A stretch of DNA of 64,000 nucleotides from Corythoichthys intestinalis (lineage: Eukaryota > Chordata > Actinopteri > Syngnathiformes > Syngnathidae): positions 38,157,166-38,221,165 of the forward strand of contig NC_080407.1 in NCBI RefSeq assembly GCF_030265065.1. Direction: 5' to 3'. The notes beneath the pieces are model-generated. The model searched no databases and was not told the DNA's origin. It saw only the letters and a program-made list of their open reading frames with translations. Shown here piece by piece: positions 1-12,910 of the stretch. Numbering within the stretch: position 1 is the stretch's first letter; each line of letters opens with the position of its first letter. The position numbers and the translations under genes were made by a program.

Positions 1-1313
1 ACAATTTAACAAAATGGCTCAGTGGCGCCCCCTTGAAATTTTCAAAAAGGCCTCTCCATTTAGGTTTTTCTAACATAGAGTGATGAAATTTGGAGAGTCA
101 AAACTTTGTGCAAAACTGCTCCAAAAAGTCTCTTGCACACACATTCCAAATCCTACAGGAAATCGGGTATTTTGGATTGAATGTGAACTTTTTATCGATT
201 TACAGTGTGCACATTTTACACCTTGGCACCTAGGGAATTAGTTTGATCATTCTCAAAATTGTCGAGACTGTTCATGAGGCATATGAAATCTTAAGTTATA
301 AAAATGGTGTGTTTTCATTCACGGGCCTGACCTGGGCGGGGCGCCAAATTCTTCCATTTTTTCGCCAAAACACCGAATTCGGAAAATGACTGATAACTCC
401 CTCATACAACGTTCAATCTATTTTAAATCTGGCATGTGTGTGAGGTATACCAGCCTGAGCAGGACTGGATTGAAAATTTACCATTTGTGCCTGGCGCCTC
501 CTAGTGGGAACAGGAAATGCCCTTTTTTACGGGACACACTCCTCCTCTAAAGGGAAAAAATTAATCTACCTCAAACCTGCATAAGGGAAACCTTAAGACC
601 TGTCTTCAGGTGCCTGATGAAAAATATTGAAGTTTCGTTGAAGCGGAGGGGTCCAAACAGGAAAGTGAAAATGACTGTCAACAATTTTTCTCTCCAAAAA
701 CTTTGAACAGTCATAACTCGGCAGATATACAAGATATCTGCGCCAAACTTCCCGTGCTTGTTGAGAGTCATACCCTGAAGGGCCTTGTATGGGTCATTTG
801 CATCAACCCTACAGCGCCAACTAGTGGCGATAGAAAGTCACTCGTTTTTCCAAAACATGTCCAGTTCTTTTCATGTTGGTCATTGTAGTTTCAAGACCTA
901 TTAAAATACTTTTTTACGGCCCATGTCCACGTGTCTCTGTCTGTTGCCGTGACGACCCTTTGTTCGCCATTTAAAGGAAATATTTTTTTTCAGAGACTCA
1001 GGGAGCTTATAGAGCCACAATAGTTGGCACACTTGGTCGAATTGGCCCAGTTAGAAGATTAATTTTGGTTTTGAATAAGGGCTTGGCTGCACAGCTCAGT
1101 AGTGGCTCCTTTTTTGTAGTACTCTCTCCAATAGGGGTTTTTTATCTCTTGGGTGTGGGAATGTAAATAGGCGACATTCGAGCATGTTAGGTTCTAATGA
1201 GATGATTAGAGAGGAGGATCTGCCACCACCCTGACCTGCACACAGTCCGAGTTGCGTGACGTCCGAGTTGCGCTAGATTGCGAGGGCCCGTTCAGTCCTG
1301 CTTGCAGGCCTAG
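1..1313 (+). repeat. Array unit 0 (partial, 3' part only)
   Basis: The window opens inside the second half-copy of a unit. The first bases match 2843 onward in unit 1, an offset of 2842. It contains the last module A, module B' and the complete tail, ending in CTAG at 1310-1313. It is nearly identical to the corresponding parts of units 1 and 3. Confidence 0.9.
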
Positions 1314-4151
1314 TTATTATTCTTCTTTTTTCATGGCAAATGAAAATGGCCAATTTGGAGGCCTGAACATGCACGAAAAGTCACCAAAATTTGCACATAC
1401 GTGCAGATTCGCGTAAAATTTGATAATCTTGCGTCGTTTTGAAAAAATTTCAAAAAATGGCTCAGTGGCGCCCCCTTGACCCTTAAAATTTTCAAAAAGG
1501 CCTCTCCTCTCAGGTTTTCAACGTAGAGCGATGAAATTTGGGGAGTAGATACCTTATGCCTAACTGTTCAAAAAAGCCTCTTGCACCCATATTCCAAATC
1601 CGACAGGAAATCGGATATTTTGGATCAAATGTGAAATTTTTTCGGTTCACAGTTGGAGTTTACGTTTGGAGGCCTGAACATGCACGAAAACTCACCAAAA
1701 TTTGCACACACATGCAACTTTGCGTAAATTTTGATAATCTACAAAAAAATTTAACAAAATCGCTCAGTGGCGCCCCCTTGAAATTTTCAAAAAGGCCTCT
1801 CCTATTAGGTTTTTTCAACGTAGAACAATGAAATTTGGTGAGTCGATACATTGCGTAAAACTGCTCCAAAAAGTCTCTTGCACCTATATTCCAAATCCAA
1901 CAGGAAGTCGGAAATTTTGGATCAAATGTGAAATTTTATCGATTTACATTTGAGACCTTGTCGCTGAAGAAAATAGTTGGATCGTCTTCAAAATTGGTCA
2001 GACTATACAGGAGACATATGAGAGCTTAAGTTTTCAAAATGGTGAGTTTTCATCCAAGGGTCTGGCCTGGGCGTAGTCCCAAAGTCGGTCATTTTTGGGC
2101 AAAATACCAAATTCAGAAAATGATTAAAAACTCCGTGATACAACGTTCAATCTTTTTCATTTCTAGCATGTATATGAGATATCCCAGCCTGAACACGACT
2201 GCATTGAAATATTACCCATTAGGCCTGGCGCCCCCTAGTGGAAACAGGAAATGGCCTTCTTTACGAGACAGGCTCTCCTCCAAGGGAAAAAAATCTATTG
2301 ACCTCAAACCTGTTTCAGGGGAGCCTCAAGACATGTGTTCAGGTCCCTGATGAAAAATATTGAGGTTTCGCTGAAGCGGAGAGGTCCAAACTGGAAGTGA
2401 AAATGACCGTCAACAATTTGTCTCGCCAAAAATTTTGAACAGTCATAACTCGGCAGATATGCAACATATCTGCGCCAAACTTTCCGTGTTTGTTGAGAGT
2501 CATACCCTGAAGGTTCTTGTAGGGGTCATTTGCATCAACTCTACAGTGCCAACTAGTGGCGACAGAAAGAAGTTTTAAAAAAGGCCTTTCCTATTGGGTT
2601 TTTTCAACATAGAGCAAGGAAATTTGGGGAGTAGACACCTTATGCAAAACTGCTCCAAAAAGTCTCTTGCACCCATATTCCAAATCCAACAGGAAATCGG
2701 GTATTTTGGATCGAATGTGAAATTTTCATGGGTTCACAGTAAGAGTTTACATTTGGAGGCTTGAATATGCATAAAAACTCACCAAAATTTGCACACACAT
2801 GCGGCTTTGGATAACGTTTGATAATCTTGCAACGTTACGAAACAATTTAACAAAATGGCTCAGTGGCGCCCCCTTGAAATTTTCAAAAAGGCCTCTCCAT
2901 TTAGGTTTTTCTAACATAGAGTGATGAAATTTGGAGAGTCAAAACTTTGTGCAAAACTGCTCCAAAAAGTCTCTTGCACACACATTCCAAATCCTACAGG
3001 AAATCGGGTATTTTGGATTGAATGTGAACTTTTTATCGATTTACAGTGTGCACATTTTACACCTTGGCACCTAGGGAATTAGTTTGATCATTCTCAAAAT
3101 TGGTGAGACTGTTCATGAGGCATATGAAATCTTAAGTTATAAAAATGGTGTGTTTTCATTCACGGGCCTGACCTGGGCGGGGCGCCAAATTCTTCCATTT
3201 TTTCGCCAAAACACCGAATTCGGAAAATGACTGATAACTCCCTCATACAACGTTCAATCTATTTTAAATCTGGCATGTGTGTGAGGTATACCAGCCTGAG
3301 CAGGACTGGATTGAAAATTTACCATTTGTGCCTGGCGCCTCCTAGTGGGAACAGGAAATGCCCTTTTTTACGGGACACACTCCTCCTCTAAAGGGAAAAA
3401 ATCAATCTACTTCAAACCTGCATAAGGGAAACCTTAAGACCTGTCTTCAGGTGCCTGATGAAAAATATTGAAGTTTCGTTGAAGCGGAGGGGTCCAAACA
3501 GGAAAGTGAAAATGACTGTCTACAATTTTTCTCTCCAAAAACTTTGAACAGTCATAACTCGGCAGATATACAAGATATCTGCGCCAAACTTCCCGTGCTT
3601 GTTGAGAGTCATACCCTGAAGGGCCTTGTAGGGGTCATTTGCATCAACCCTACAGCGCCAACTAGTGGCGATAGAAAGTCACTCGTTTTTCCAAAACGTC
3701 CAGTTCTTTTCATGTTGGTCATTGTAGTTTCAAGACCTATTAAAATACTTTTTTACGGCCCATGTCCACGTGTCTCTGTCTGTTGCCGTGACGACCCTTT
3801 GTTCGCCATTTAAAGGAAATATTTTTTTTCAGAGACTCAGGGAGCTTATAGAGCCACAATAGTTGGCACACTTGGTCGAATTGGCCCAGTTAGAAGATTA
3901 ATTTTGGTTTTGAATAAGGGCTTGGCTGCACAGCTCAGTAGTGGCTCCTTTTTTGTAGTACTCTCTCCAATAGGGGTTTTTATCTCTTGGGTGTGGGAAT
4001 GTAAATAGGCGACTTTCGAGCATGTTAGGTTCTAATGAGATGATTAGAGAGGAGGATCTGCCACCACCCTGACCTGCACACAGTCCGAGTTGCGTGACGT
4101 CCGAGTTGCGCTAGATTGCGAGGGCCCGTTCAGTCCTGCTTGCAGGCCTAG
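1314..4151 (+). repeat. Array unit 1 (2838 bp, no 5' head hairpin)
   Basis: The unit starts with a short TTATTATTC spacer and goes straight into CATGGCAAATGAAAATGG, with no AGGGCCCGAGCAC head. The half-copy junction (GACAGAAAG joined to AAGTTTTAAAAAAGG) is near 2570. It ends in hairpin 4135-4146 followed by CCTAG. It is almost identical to unit 3 with a constant offset of 5746 bp, which shows a recent duplication of a two-unit block or recent homogenisation. Confidence 0.9.
2228..2241 (-). promoter_or_regulatory. CTCF-type core motif in unit 1
   Basis: The - strand reads CCACTAGGGGGCGC, an exact match to the published core consensus CCASYAGRKGGCRS. Binding is inferred from the motif only. 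Confidence 0.5.
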
Positions 4152-4162
4152 TTATTATTATT

Positions 4163-4193
4163 AGGGCCCGAGCACTAAGCGTGCGAAGGCCCT
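4163..4193 (+). repeat. 5' head hairpin of unit 2
   Basis: AGGGCC and GCAC pair with GTGC and GGCCCT across a short loop, giving an imperfect 31-base stem-loop. It lies directly after a TTA tract that follows the previous unit's CTAG end. Confidence 0.8.
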
Positions 4194-4852
4194 ATTGTTT
4201 TGCAAAGGATTATTTTTTTTTTTATTTTTTTTTTTTTTTTTTTTTTTCAGGGCAAATGAAAACGGCCAATTTGGAGGCCTGAACATGCACGAAAAGTCAC
4301 CAAAATTTGCACATACGTCCGGAAAATTGTAAATTTCGATAATTTTGCAACGTTGCAAAAAAATATAACAAAATGGCTCAGTGGCGCCCCCTTGAAATTT
4401 TAAAATTGGCCTATAACATTAGGGTCTGTCAGCGTAGAGCAATGAAATTTGGGGGGTCTATACCTTGTCCAAAACCGCTCCAAAAAAGCATTTACACGCA
4501 TATTCCAAACCCAACAGGAAATCGGTTATTTTGGATCAAATATGAAATTTTTATCGATTTACAGGGTGCACATTTGAGACCTTTTCGCCGAGTTAGTTAG
4601 TTGGATCATCTTCAAAATTGGTGAGACTGTTCAGGAGACATATGAAATCTTAAGTTTTGAAAATGGTGCGTTTTCATTCACGGGTCTGACCTGGGCGTGG
4701 TGCCAAAGTCGACCATTTTTTCGGCAAAATGACAAATTCAGTAAATGACTTATAGTTCCTTGACACAACGTTCAATCTTTTTCATATTTGGCATGTATGT
4801 GTGGTATCCCACCCTTAACACGAGTGCATTGAAATATTACCCATTAGGTCTA

Positions 4853-4866
4853 GCGCCCCCTAGTGA
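4853..4866 (-). promoter_or_regulatory. CTCF-type motif in unit 2 (one mismatch)
   Basis: The - strand reads TCACTAGGGGGCGC, with one mismatch to the CTCF core consensus, at position 1. Confidence 0.35.
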
Positions 4867-7062
4867 GAACAGGAAATGCCTTTTTTTACGAGACAGGTTC
4901 CTCCTCCAAGGGAAAAAAATCTGTTGACCTCAAACCTGCATCAGGGGAGCCTTAAGACCTGTGTTCAGGTGCCTGATGAAAAATATTGAGGTTTTGTTGA
5001 GGCGGAGGGGTCCAAACAGGAAAGTGAAAATGAACGTCAACAATTTGTCACGCAAAAAACTTTGAACAGTCATAACTCGGCAGATATACAACATATCTGC
5101 GCCAAACTTCCCGTGTTTGTTGAGAGTCATACCCTGAAGGTTCTTGTAGGGGTCATTTGCATCAACTCTACAGTGCCAACTAGTGGCGACAGAAAGAAGT
5201 TTTAAAAAAGGCCTTTCCTATTGGGTTTTTTCAACATAGAGCAAGGAAATTTGGGGAGTAGATACCTTATGCAAAACTGCTCCAAAAAGTCTCTTGCACC
5301 CATTTTCCAAATCCAACAGGAAATCGGGTATTTTGGATCGAATGTGAAATTTTCATGGGTTCACAGTAGGAGTTTACATTTGGAGGCTTGAATATGCACA
5401 AAAACTCGTAAAAATTTGCACATACATGCGGCTTTAGATAACGTTCGATAATCTTGCAATGTTACGAAAAAATGTAGCAAAATGCCTCAGTGGCGCCCCC
5501 TTGAATTTTTCAAAAAGGCGTTTCCTATTAGGTTTTTTTGACAGAGAGTGATGAAATTTGGGGAGTCGATACCTTGTGCAAAACTGCTCCAAAAAGTCTC
5601 TTGCACCCGTATTCCAAATCCAACAGGAAATCGGGTATTTTGGATCGAATGTGAAATTTTTATCGGTTCACAGTAGGAGTTTACATTTGGAGGCTTGAAC
5701 ATGCACGAAAACTCACAAAAATTTGGACATACATGTGGCTTTGCATAACGTTCAATAATCTTGCAACGTTACGAAAACATGTAACAAAATGGCTCAGTGG
5801 CGCCCCCTTGAAATTTTCAAAAAGGCCTCTCCATTTAGGTTTTTTCAACGTAGAGGGATGAAATTCGGAGAGTCGATACCTTGTACAAAACTGCTCCAAA
5901 AAGTCTCTTGCATGCATATTCCAAACCCAACAGGAAATCGGGTATTTTGGATTGAATGTGAAATTTTTATCGATTTACAGTGTGCACATTTTACACCTTG
6001 GCACCTAGGGAATTAGTTTGATCATTCTCAAAATTGGCGAGACTGTTCATGAGGCATATGAAATCTTAAGTTATCAAAATGGTGTGTTTTCATTCACGGG
6101 CCTGACCTGGGCGGGGTGCCAAAGTCGGCCATTTTTTCGCCAAAACACCGAATTTGGAAAATGACTGATAACTCCCTCATACAACGTTCAATCTATTTTA
6201 AATCTGGCATGTGTGTGAGGTATACCAGCCTGAGCAGGACTGGATTGAAAATTTACCATTTGTGCTTGGCGCCTCCTAGTGGGAACAGGAAATGCCCTTT
6301 TTTTACGGGACACACTCCTCCTCTAAAGGGAAAAAATCAATCTACCTCAAAGCTGCATAAGGGAAGCCTTAAGACCTGTCTTCAGGTGCCTGATGAAAAA
6401 TATTGAAGTTTCGTTGAAGCGGAGGGGTCCAAACAGGAAAGTGAAAATGACTGTCAACAATTTTTCTCTCCAAAAACTTTGAACAGTCATAACTCGGCAG
6501 ATATACAACATATCTGCGCCAAACTTCCCGTGCTTGTTGAGAGTCATACCCTGAAGGGCCTTGTAGGGGTCATTTGCATCAAACCTACAGCGCCAACTAG
6601 TGGCGATAGAAAGTCACTCGTTTTTCCAATACATGTTCAGTTCTTTTCAGGTTGGTCATTGTAGTTTCAAGACCTATTAAAATACTTATTTACGGCCCAT
6701 GTCCACGTGTCTCTGTCTGTTGCCGTGACGACCCTTTGTTCGCCATTTAAAGGAAACATTTTTTTTCAGAGACTCAGGCAGCTTATAGAGCCACAATATT
6801 TGGCACACTTGGTCGAATTGGCCCACTTAGAAGATTAGTTTTGGGTTTTGAATAAGGGCTTGGCTACACAGCTCAGTAGTGGCTCCTTTTTTGTAGTACT
6901 CTCTCCAATAGGGGTTTTTGCTACTTTCGAGCATCTTAGGTTCTAATGAGATGATTAGAGAGGAGGATCTGCCACCACCCTGACCTGCACACAGTCCGAG
7001 TTGCGTGACGTCCGAGTTGCGCTAGATTGCGAGGGCCCGTTCAGTCCTGCTTGCAGGCCTAG

Positions 7063-9900
7063 TTATTCTTCTTTTTTCATGGCAAATGAAAATGGCCAAT
7101 TTGGAGGCCTGAACATGCACGAAAAGTCACCAAAATTTGCACATACGTGCAGATTCGCGTAAAATTTGATAATCTTGCGTCGTTTTGAAAAAATTTCAAA
7201 AAATGGCTCAGTGGCGCCCCCTTGACCCTTAAAATTTTCAAAAAGGCCTCTCCTCTCAGGTTTTCAACGTAGAGCGATGAAATTTGGGGAGTAGATACCT
7301 TATGCCTAACTGTTCAAAAAAGCCTCTTGCACCCATATTCCAAATCCGACAGGAAATCGGATATTTTGGATCAAATGTGAAATTTTTTCGGTTCACAGTT
7401 GGAGTTTACGTTTGGAGGCCTGAACATGCACGAAAACTCACCAAAATTTGCACACACATGCAACTTTGCGTAAATTTTGATAATCTACAAAAAAATTTAA
7501 CAAAATCGCTCAGTGGCGCCCCCTTGAAATTTTCAAAAAGGCCTCTCCTATTAGGTTTTTTCAACGTAGAACAATGAAATTTGGTGAGTCGATACATTGC
7601 GTAAAACTGCTCCAAAAAGTCTCTTGCACCTATATTCCAAATCCAACAGGAAGTCGGAAATTTTGGATCAAATGTGAAATTTTATCGATTTACATTTGAG
7701 ACCTTGTCGCTGAAGAAAATAGTTGGATCGTCTTCAAAATTGGTCAGACTATACAGGAGACATATGAGAGCTTAAGTTTTCAAAATGGTGAGTTTTCATC
7801 CAAGGGTCTGGCCTGGGCGTAGTCCCAAAGTCGGTCATTTTTGGGCAAAATACCAAATTCAGAAAATGATTAAAAACTCCGTGATACAACGTTCAATCTT
7901 TTTCATTTCTAGCATGTATATGAGATATCCCAGCCTGAACACGACTGCATTGAAATATTACCCATTAGGCCTGGCGCCCCCTAGTGGAAACAGGAAATGG
8001 CCTTCTTTACGAGACAGGCTCTCCTCCAAGGGAAAAAAATCTATTGACCTCAAACCTGTTTCAGGGGAGCCTCAAGACATGTGTTCAGGTCCCTGATGAA
8101 AAATATTGAGGTTTCGCTGAAGCGGAGAGGTCCAAACTGGAAGTGAAAATGACCGTCAACAATTTGTCTCGCCAAAAATTTTGAACAGTCATAACTCGGC
8201 AGATATGCAACATATCTGCGCCAAACTTTCCGTGTTTGTTGAGAGTCATACCCTGAAGGTTCTTGTAGGGGTCATTTGCATCAACTCTACAGTGCCAACT
8301 AGTGGCGACAGAAAGAAGTTTTAAAAAAGGCCTTTCCTATTGGGTTTTTTCAACATAGAGCAAGGAAATTTGGGGAGTAGACACCTTATGCAAAACTGCT
8401 CCAAAAAGTCTCTTGCACCCATATTCCAAATCCAACAGGAAATCGGGTATTTTGGATCGAATGTGAAATTTTCATGGGTTCACAGTAAGAGTTTACATTT
8501 GGAGGCTTGAATATGCATAAAAACTCACCAAAATTTGCACACACATGCGGCTTTGGATAACGTTTGATAATCTTGCAACGTTACGAAACAATTTAACAAA
8601 ATGGCTCAGTGGCGCCCCCTTGAAATTTTCAAAAAGGCCTCTCCATTTAGGTTTTTCTAACATAGAGTGATGAAATTTGGAGAGTCAAAACTTTGTGCAA
8701 AACTGCTCCAAAAAGTCTCTTGCACACACATTCCAAATCCTACAGGAAATCGGGTATTTTGGATTGAATGTGAACTTTTTATCGATTTACAGTGTGCACA
8801 TTTTACACCTTGGCACCTAGGGAATTAGTTTGATCATTCTCAAAATTGGTGAGACTGTTCATGAGGCATATGAAATCTTAAGTTATCAAAATGGTGTGTT
8901 TTCATTCACGGGCCTGACCTGGGCGGGGCGCCAAATTCTTCCATTTTTTCGCCAAAACACCGAATTCGGAAAATGACTGATAACTCCCTCATACAACGTT
9001 CAATCTATTTTAAATCTGGCATGTGTGTGAGGTATACCAGCCTGAGCAGGACTGGATTGAAAATTTACCATTTGTGCCTGGCGCCTCCTAGTGGGAACAG
9101 GAAATGCCCTTTTTTACGGGACACACTCCTCCTCTAAAGGGAAAAAATCAATCTACCTCAAACCTGCATAAGGGAAACCTTAAGACCTGTCTTCAGGTGC
9201 CTGATGAAAAATATTGAAGTTTCGTTGACGCGGAGGGGTCCAAACAGGAAAGTGAAAATGACTGTCAACAGTTTTTCTCTCCAAAAACTTTGAACAGTCA
9301 TAACTCGGCAGATATACAAGATATCTGCGCCAAACTTCCCGTGCTTGTTGAGAGTCATACCCTGAAGGGCCTTGTAGGGGTCATTTGCATCAACCCTACA
9401 GCGCCAACTAGTGGCGATAGAAAGTCACTCGTTTTTCCAAAACATGTCCAGTTCTTTTCATGTTGGTCATTGTAGTTTCAAGACCTATTAAAATACTTTT
9501 TTACGGCCCATGTCCACGTGTCTCTGTCTGTTGCCGTGACGACCCTTTGTTCGCCATTTAAAGGAAATTTTTTTTTTTCAGAGACTCAGGGAGCTTATAG
9601 AGCCACAATAGTTGGCACACTTGGTCGAATTGGCCCAGTTAGAAGATTAATTTTGGTTTTGAATAAGGGCTTGGCTGCACAGCTCAGTAGTGGCTCCTTT
9701 TTTGTAGTACTCTCTCCAATAGGGGTTTTTATCTCTTGGTTGTGGGAATGTAAATAGGCGACTTTCGAGCATGTTAGGTTCTAATGAGATGATTAGAGAG
9801 GAGGATCTGCCACCACCCTGACCTGCACACAGTCCGAGTTGCGTGACGTCCGAGTTGCGCTAGATTGCGAGGGCCCGTTCAGTCCTGCTTGCAGGCCTAG
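7063..9900 (+). repeat. Array unit 3 (2838 bp, near copy of unit 1)
   Basis: It has the same length, spacer, module order and half-copy junction as unit 1, with only scattered substitutions seen by eye. It ends with CTAG at 9897-9900 and is followed at once by a stack of three head hairpins belonging to unit 4. Confidence 0.9.
7974..7987 (-). promoter_or_regulatory. CTCF-type core motif in unit 3
   Basis: The - strand reads CCACTAGGGGGCGC, an exact consensus match at the same place within the unit as in unit 1. Confidence 0.5.
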
Positions 9901-9902
9901 TT

Positions 9903-10080
9903 AGGGCCCGAGCACTCTCAGCGTGCGAGGCCCTATTGTTCTTCGAAGGATTATTAGGGCCCGAGCACTAGGCGTGCGAAGGCCCTATTGTAATGCAAAG
10001 GATTATTATTATTAGGGCCCGAGCACTGAGCGTGCGAAGGCCCTATTGTTTTGCAAAGGATTATTATTATTATTATTCTT
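9903..10080 (+). repeat. Three stacked head hairpins of unit 4
   Basis: Heads start at 9903, 9956 and 10014. Each is about 32 bp of hairpin followed by ATTGTTNNNCAAAGGATTATT-like sequence, with a period of 53-58 bp. The three differ in loop bases and in the text after the hairpin, so they are not simple slippage of one identical block. Confidence 0.85.
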
Positions 10081-10983
10081 CTTTTTTCAGGGCAAATGAA
10101 AATGGCCAATTTGGAGGCCTGAACATGCACGAAAAGTCACCAAAATTTGCACATACGTGCGACTTTGCGTAAAATTCGATAATCTTGTGTCGTTTTGAAA
10201 AAATGTCAAAAAATGGCTCAGTGGCGCCCCCTTGACCCTTAAAATTTTCAAAAAGGCCTCTCCTCTCAGGTTTTCAACGTAGAGCAATGAAATTTGGGGA
10301 GTAGATACCTTATGCCTAACTGTTCAAAAAAGCCTCTTGCACCCATATTCCAAATCCAACAGGAAATCGGGTATTTTGGATCGAATGTGAAATTTTTTCG
10401 GTTCACAGTTGGAGTTTACGTTTGGAGGCTTGAACATGCATGAAAACTCACCAAAATTTGCACATACATTCAACTTTGCGTAAATTTTGATAATCTATAA
10501 AAAAAATTAACAAAAAGGCTCAGTGGCGCCCCCTTGAAATTTTCAAAAAGGCCTGTCCTATTAGGTTTTTTCAACGTAGAATGATGAAATTTGGTGAGTC
10601 GATACATTGTGTAAAACTGCTCCAAAAAGTCTCTTGCACCTATATTCCAAATCCAACAGGAAGTCGGAAATTTTGGATCAAATGCGAAATTTTATCGATT
10701 TACATTTGAGACCTTGTCGCTGAAGAAAATAGTTGGATCGTCTTCAAAATTGGTCAGACTATTCAGGAGACATATGAGATCTTAAGTTTTCAAAATGGTG
10801 AGTTTTCATCCAAGGGTCTGGCCTGGGCGTAGTCCCAAAGTTGGCCATTTTTAGGCAAAATACCAAATTCTGAAAATGATTAAAAACTCCGTGATACAAC
10901 GTTTAATCTTTTTCATTTCTAGCATGTATATGAGATATCCCAGCCTGAACACGACTGCATTGAAATATTACTCATTAGGCCTG

Positions 10984-10997
10984 GCGCCCCCTAGTGG
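10984..10997 (-). promoter_or_regulatory. CTCF-type core motif in unit 4
   Basis: The - strand reads CCACTAGGGGGCGC, an exact match in module B. Confidence 0.5.
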
Positions 10998-12910
10998 GAA
11001 CAGGAAATGGCATTCTTTACGAGAGAGGATCCTCCTCCAAGGGAAAAAAATCTATTGACCTCAAACCTGTTTCAGGGAAGCCTCAAGACATGTGTTCAGG
11101 TGCCTGATGAAAAATATTGAGGTTTCGTTGAAGCGGAGAGGTCCAAACTGGAAGTGAAAATGACCGTCAACAATTTGTCTCGCCAAAAACTTTGAACAGT
11201 CATAACTCGGCAGATATGCAACATATCTGCGCCAAACTTTCCGTGTTTGTTGAGAGTCATACCCTGAAGGTTCTTGAAGGGGTCATTTGCATCAACTCTA
11301 CAGTGCCAACTAGTGGCGACAGAAAGAAGTTTTAAAAAAGGCCTTTCCTATTGGGTTTTTTCAACATAGAGCGAGGAAATTTGGGGAGTAGATACCTTAT
11401 GCAAAACTGCTCCAAAAAGTCTCTTGCACCCGTATTCCAAATCCAACAGGAAATCGGGTATTTTTGATCAAATGTGAAATTTTTATCGGTTCACAGTAGG
11501 AGTTTACATTTGGAGGCTTGAACATGCACAAAAACTCACAAAAATTTCGACATACATGCGGCTTTGCATAACGTTCAATAATCTTGCAACGTTACGAAAA
11601 CATGTAACAAAATGGCTCACTGGCGCCCCCTTGAAATTTTCAAAAAGGCCTCTCCATTTAGGTTTTTCTAACATAGAGTGATGAAATTTGGAGAGTCAAA
11701 ACTTTGTGCAAAACTGCTCCAAAAAGTCTCTTGCACACACATTCCAAATCCTACAGGAAATCGGGTATTTTGGATTGAATGTGAACTTTTTATCGATTTA
11801 CAGTGTGCACATTTTACACCTTGGCACCTAGGGAATTAGTTCGATCATTCTCAAAATTGGTGAGACTGTTCATGAGGCATATGAAATCTTAAGTTATAAA
11901 AATGGTGTGTTTTCATTCACGGGCCTGACCTGGGCGGGGCGCCAAATTCTTCCATTTTTTCGCCAAAACACCGAATTCGGAAAATGACTGATAACTCCCT
12001 CATACAACGTTCAATCTATTTTAAATCTGGCATGTGTGTGAGGTATACCAGCCTGAGCAGGACTGGATTCAAAATTTACCATTTGTGCCTGGCGCCTCCT
12101 AGTGGGAACAGGAAATGCCCTTTTTTACGGGACACACTCCTCCTCTAAAGGGAAAAAATCAATCTACCTCAAACCTGCATAAGGGAAACCTTAAGACCTG
12201 TCTTCAGGTGCCTGATGAAAAATATTGAAGTTTCGTTGAAGCGGAGGGGTCCAAACAGGAAAGTGAAAATGACTGTCAACAATTTTTCTCTCCAAAAACT
12301 TTGAACAGTCATAACTCGGCAGATATACAAGATATCTGCGCCAAACTTCCCATGCTTGTTGAGAGTCATACCCTGAAGGGCCTTGTAGGGGTCATTTGCA
12401 TCAACCCTACAGCGCCAACTAGTGGCGATAGAAAGTCACTCGTTTTTCCAAAACATGTCCAGTTCTTTTCATGTTGGTCATTGTAGTTTCAAGACCTATT
12501 AAAATACTTTTTTACGGCCCATGTCCACGTGTCTCTGTCTGTTGCCGTGACGACCCTTTGTTCGCCATTTAAAGGAAATATTTTTTTTCAGAGACTCAGG
12601 GAGCTTATGGAGCCACAATAGTTGGCACACTTGGTCGAATTGGCCCAGTTAGAAGATTAATTTTGGTTTTGAATAAGGGCTTGGCTGCACAGCTCAGTAG
12701 TGGCTCCTTTTTTGTAGTACTCTTTCCAATAGGGGTTTTTATCTCTTGGGTGTGGGAATGTAAATAGGCGACTTTCGAGCATGTTAGGTTCTAATGAGAT
12801 GATTATAGAGGAGGATCTGCCACCACCCTGACCTGCACACAGTCCGAGTTGCGTGACGTCCGAGTTGCGCTAGATTGCGAGGGCCCGTTCAGTCCTGCTT
12901 GCAGGCCTAG

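Larger units (their letters stand above)
4152..7062 (+). repeat. Array unit 2 (2911 bp, with 5' head hairpin)
   Basis: The unit begins TTATTATTATT then the head hairpin at 4163-4193, followed by a long T-rich tract (about 4211-4247) and module A. It diverges more from units 1 and 3 than they do from each other. Its tail lacks about 30 bp around 6917 that the other units keep. Its second half resembles the second half of unit 8 (23227-24525). Confidence 0.9.
9901..12910 (+). repeat. Array unit 4 (3010 bp, with three stacked 5' heads)
   Basis: Three successive copies of the AGGGCCCGAGCAC head start at 9903, 9956 and 10014, each followed by GGATTATT-type sequence. Module A begins near 10090. 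Otherwise the unit has the usual A-A-B-A-A-B'-tail order and is most like unit 5. Confidence 0.9.
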
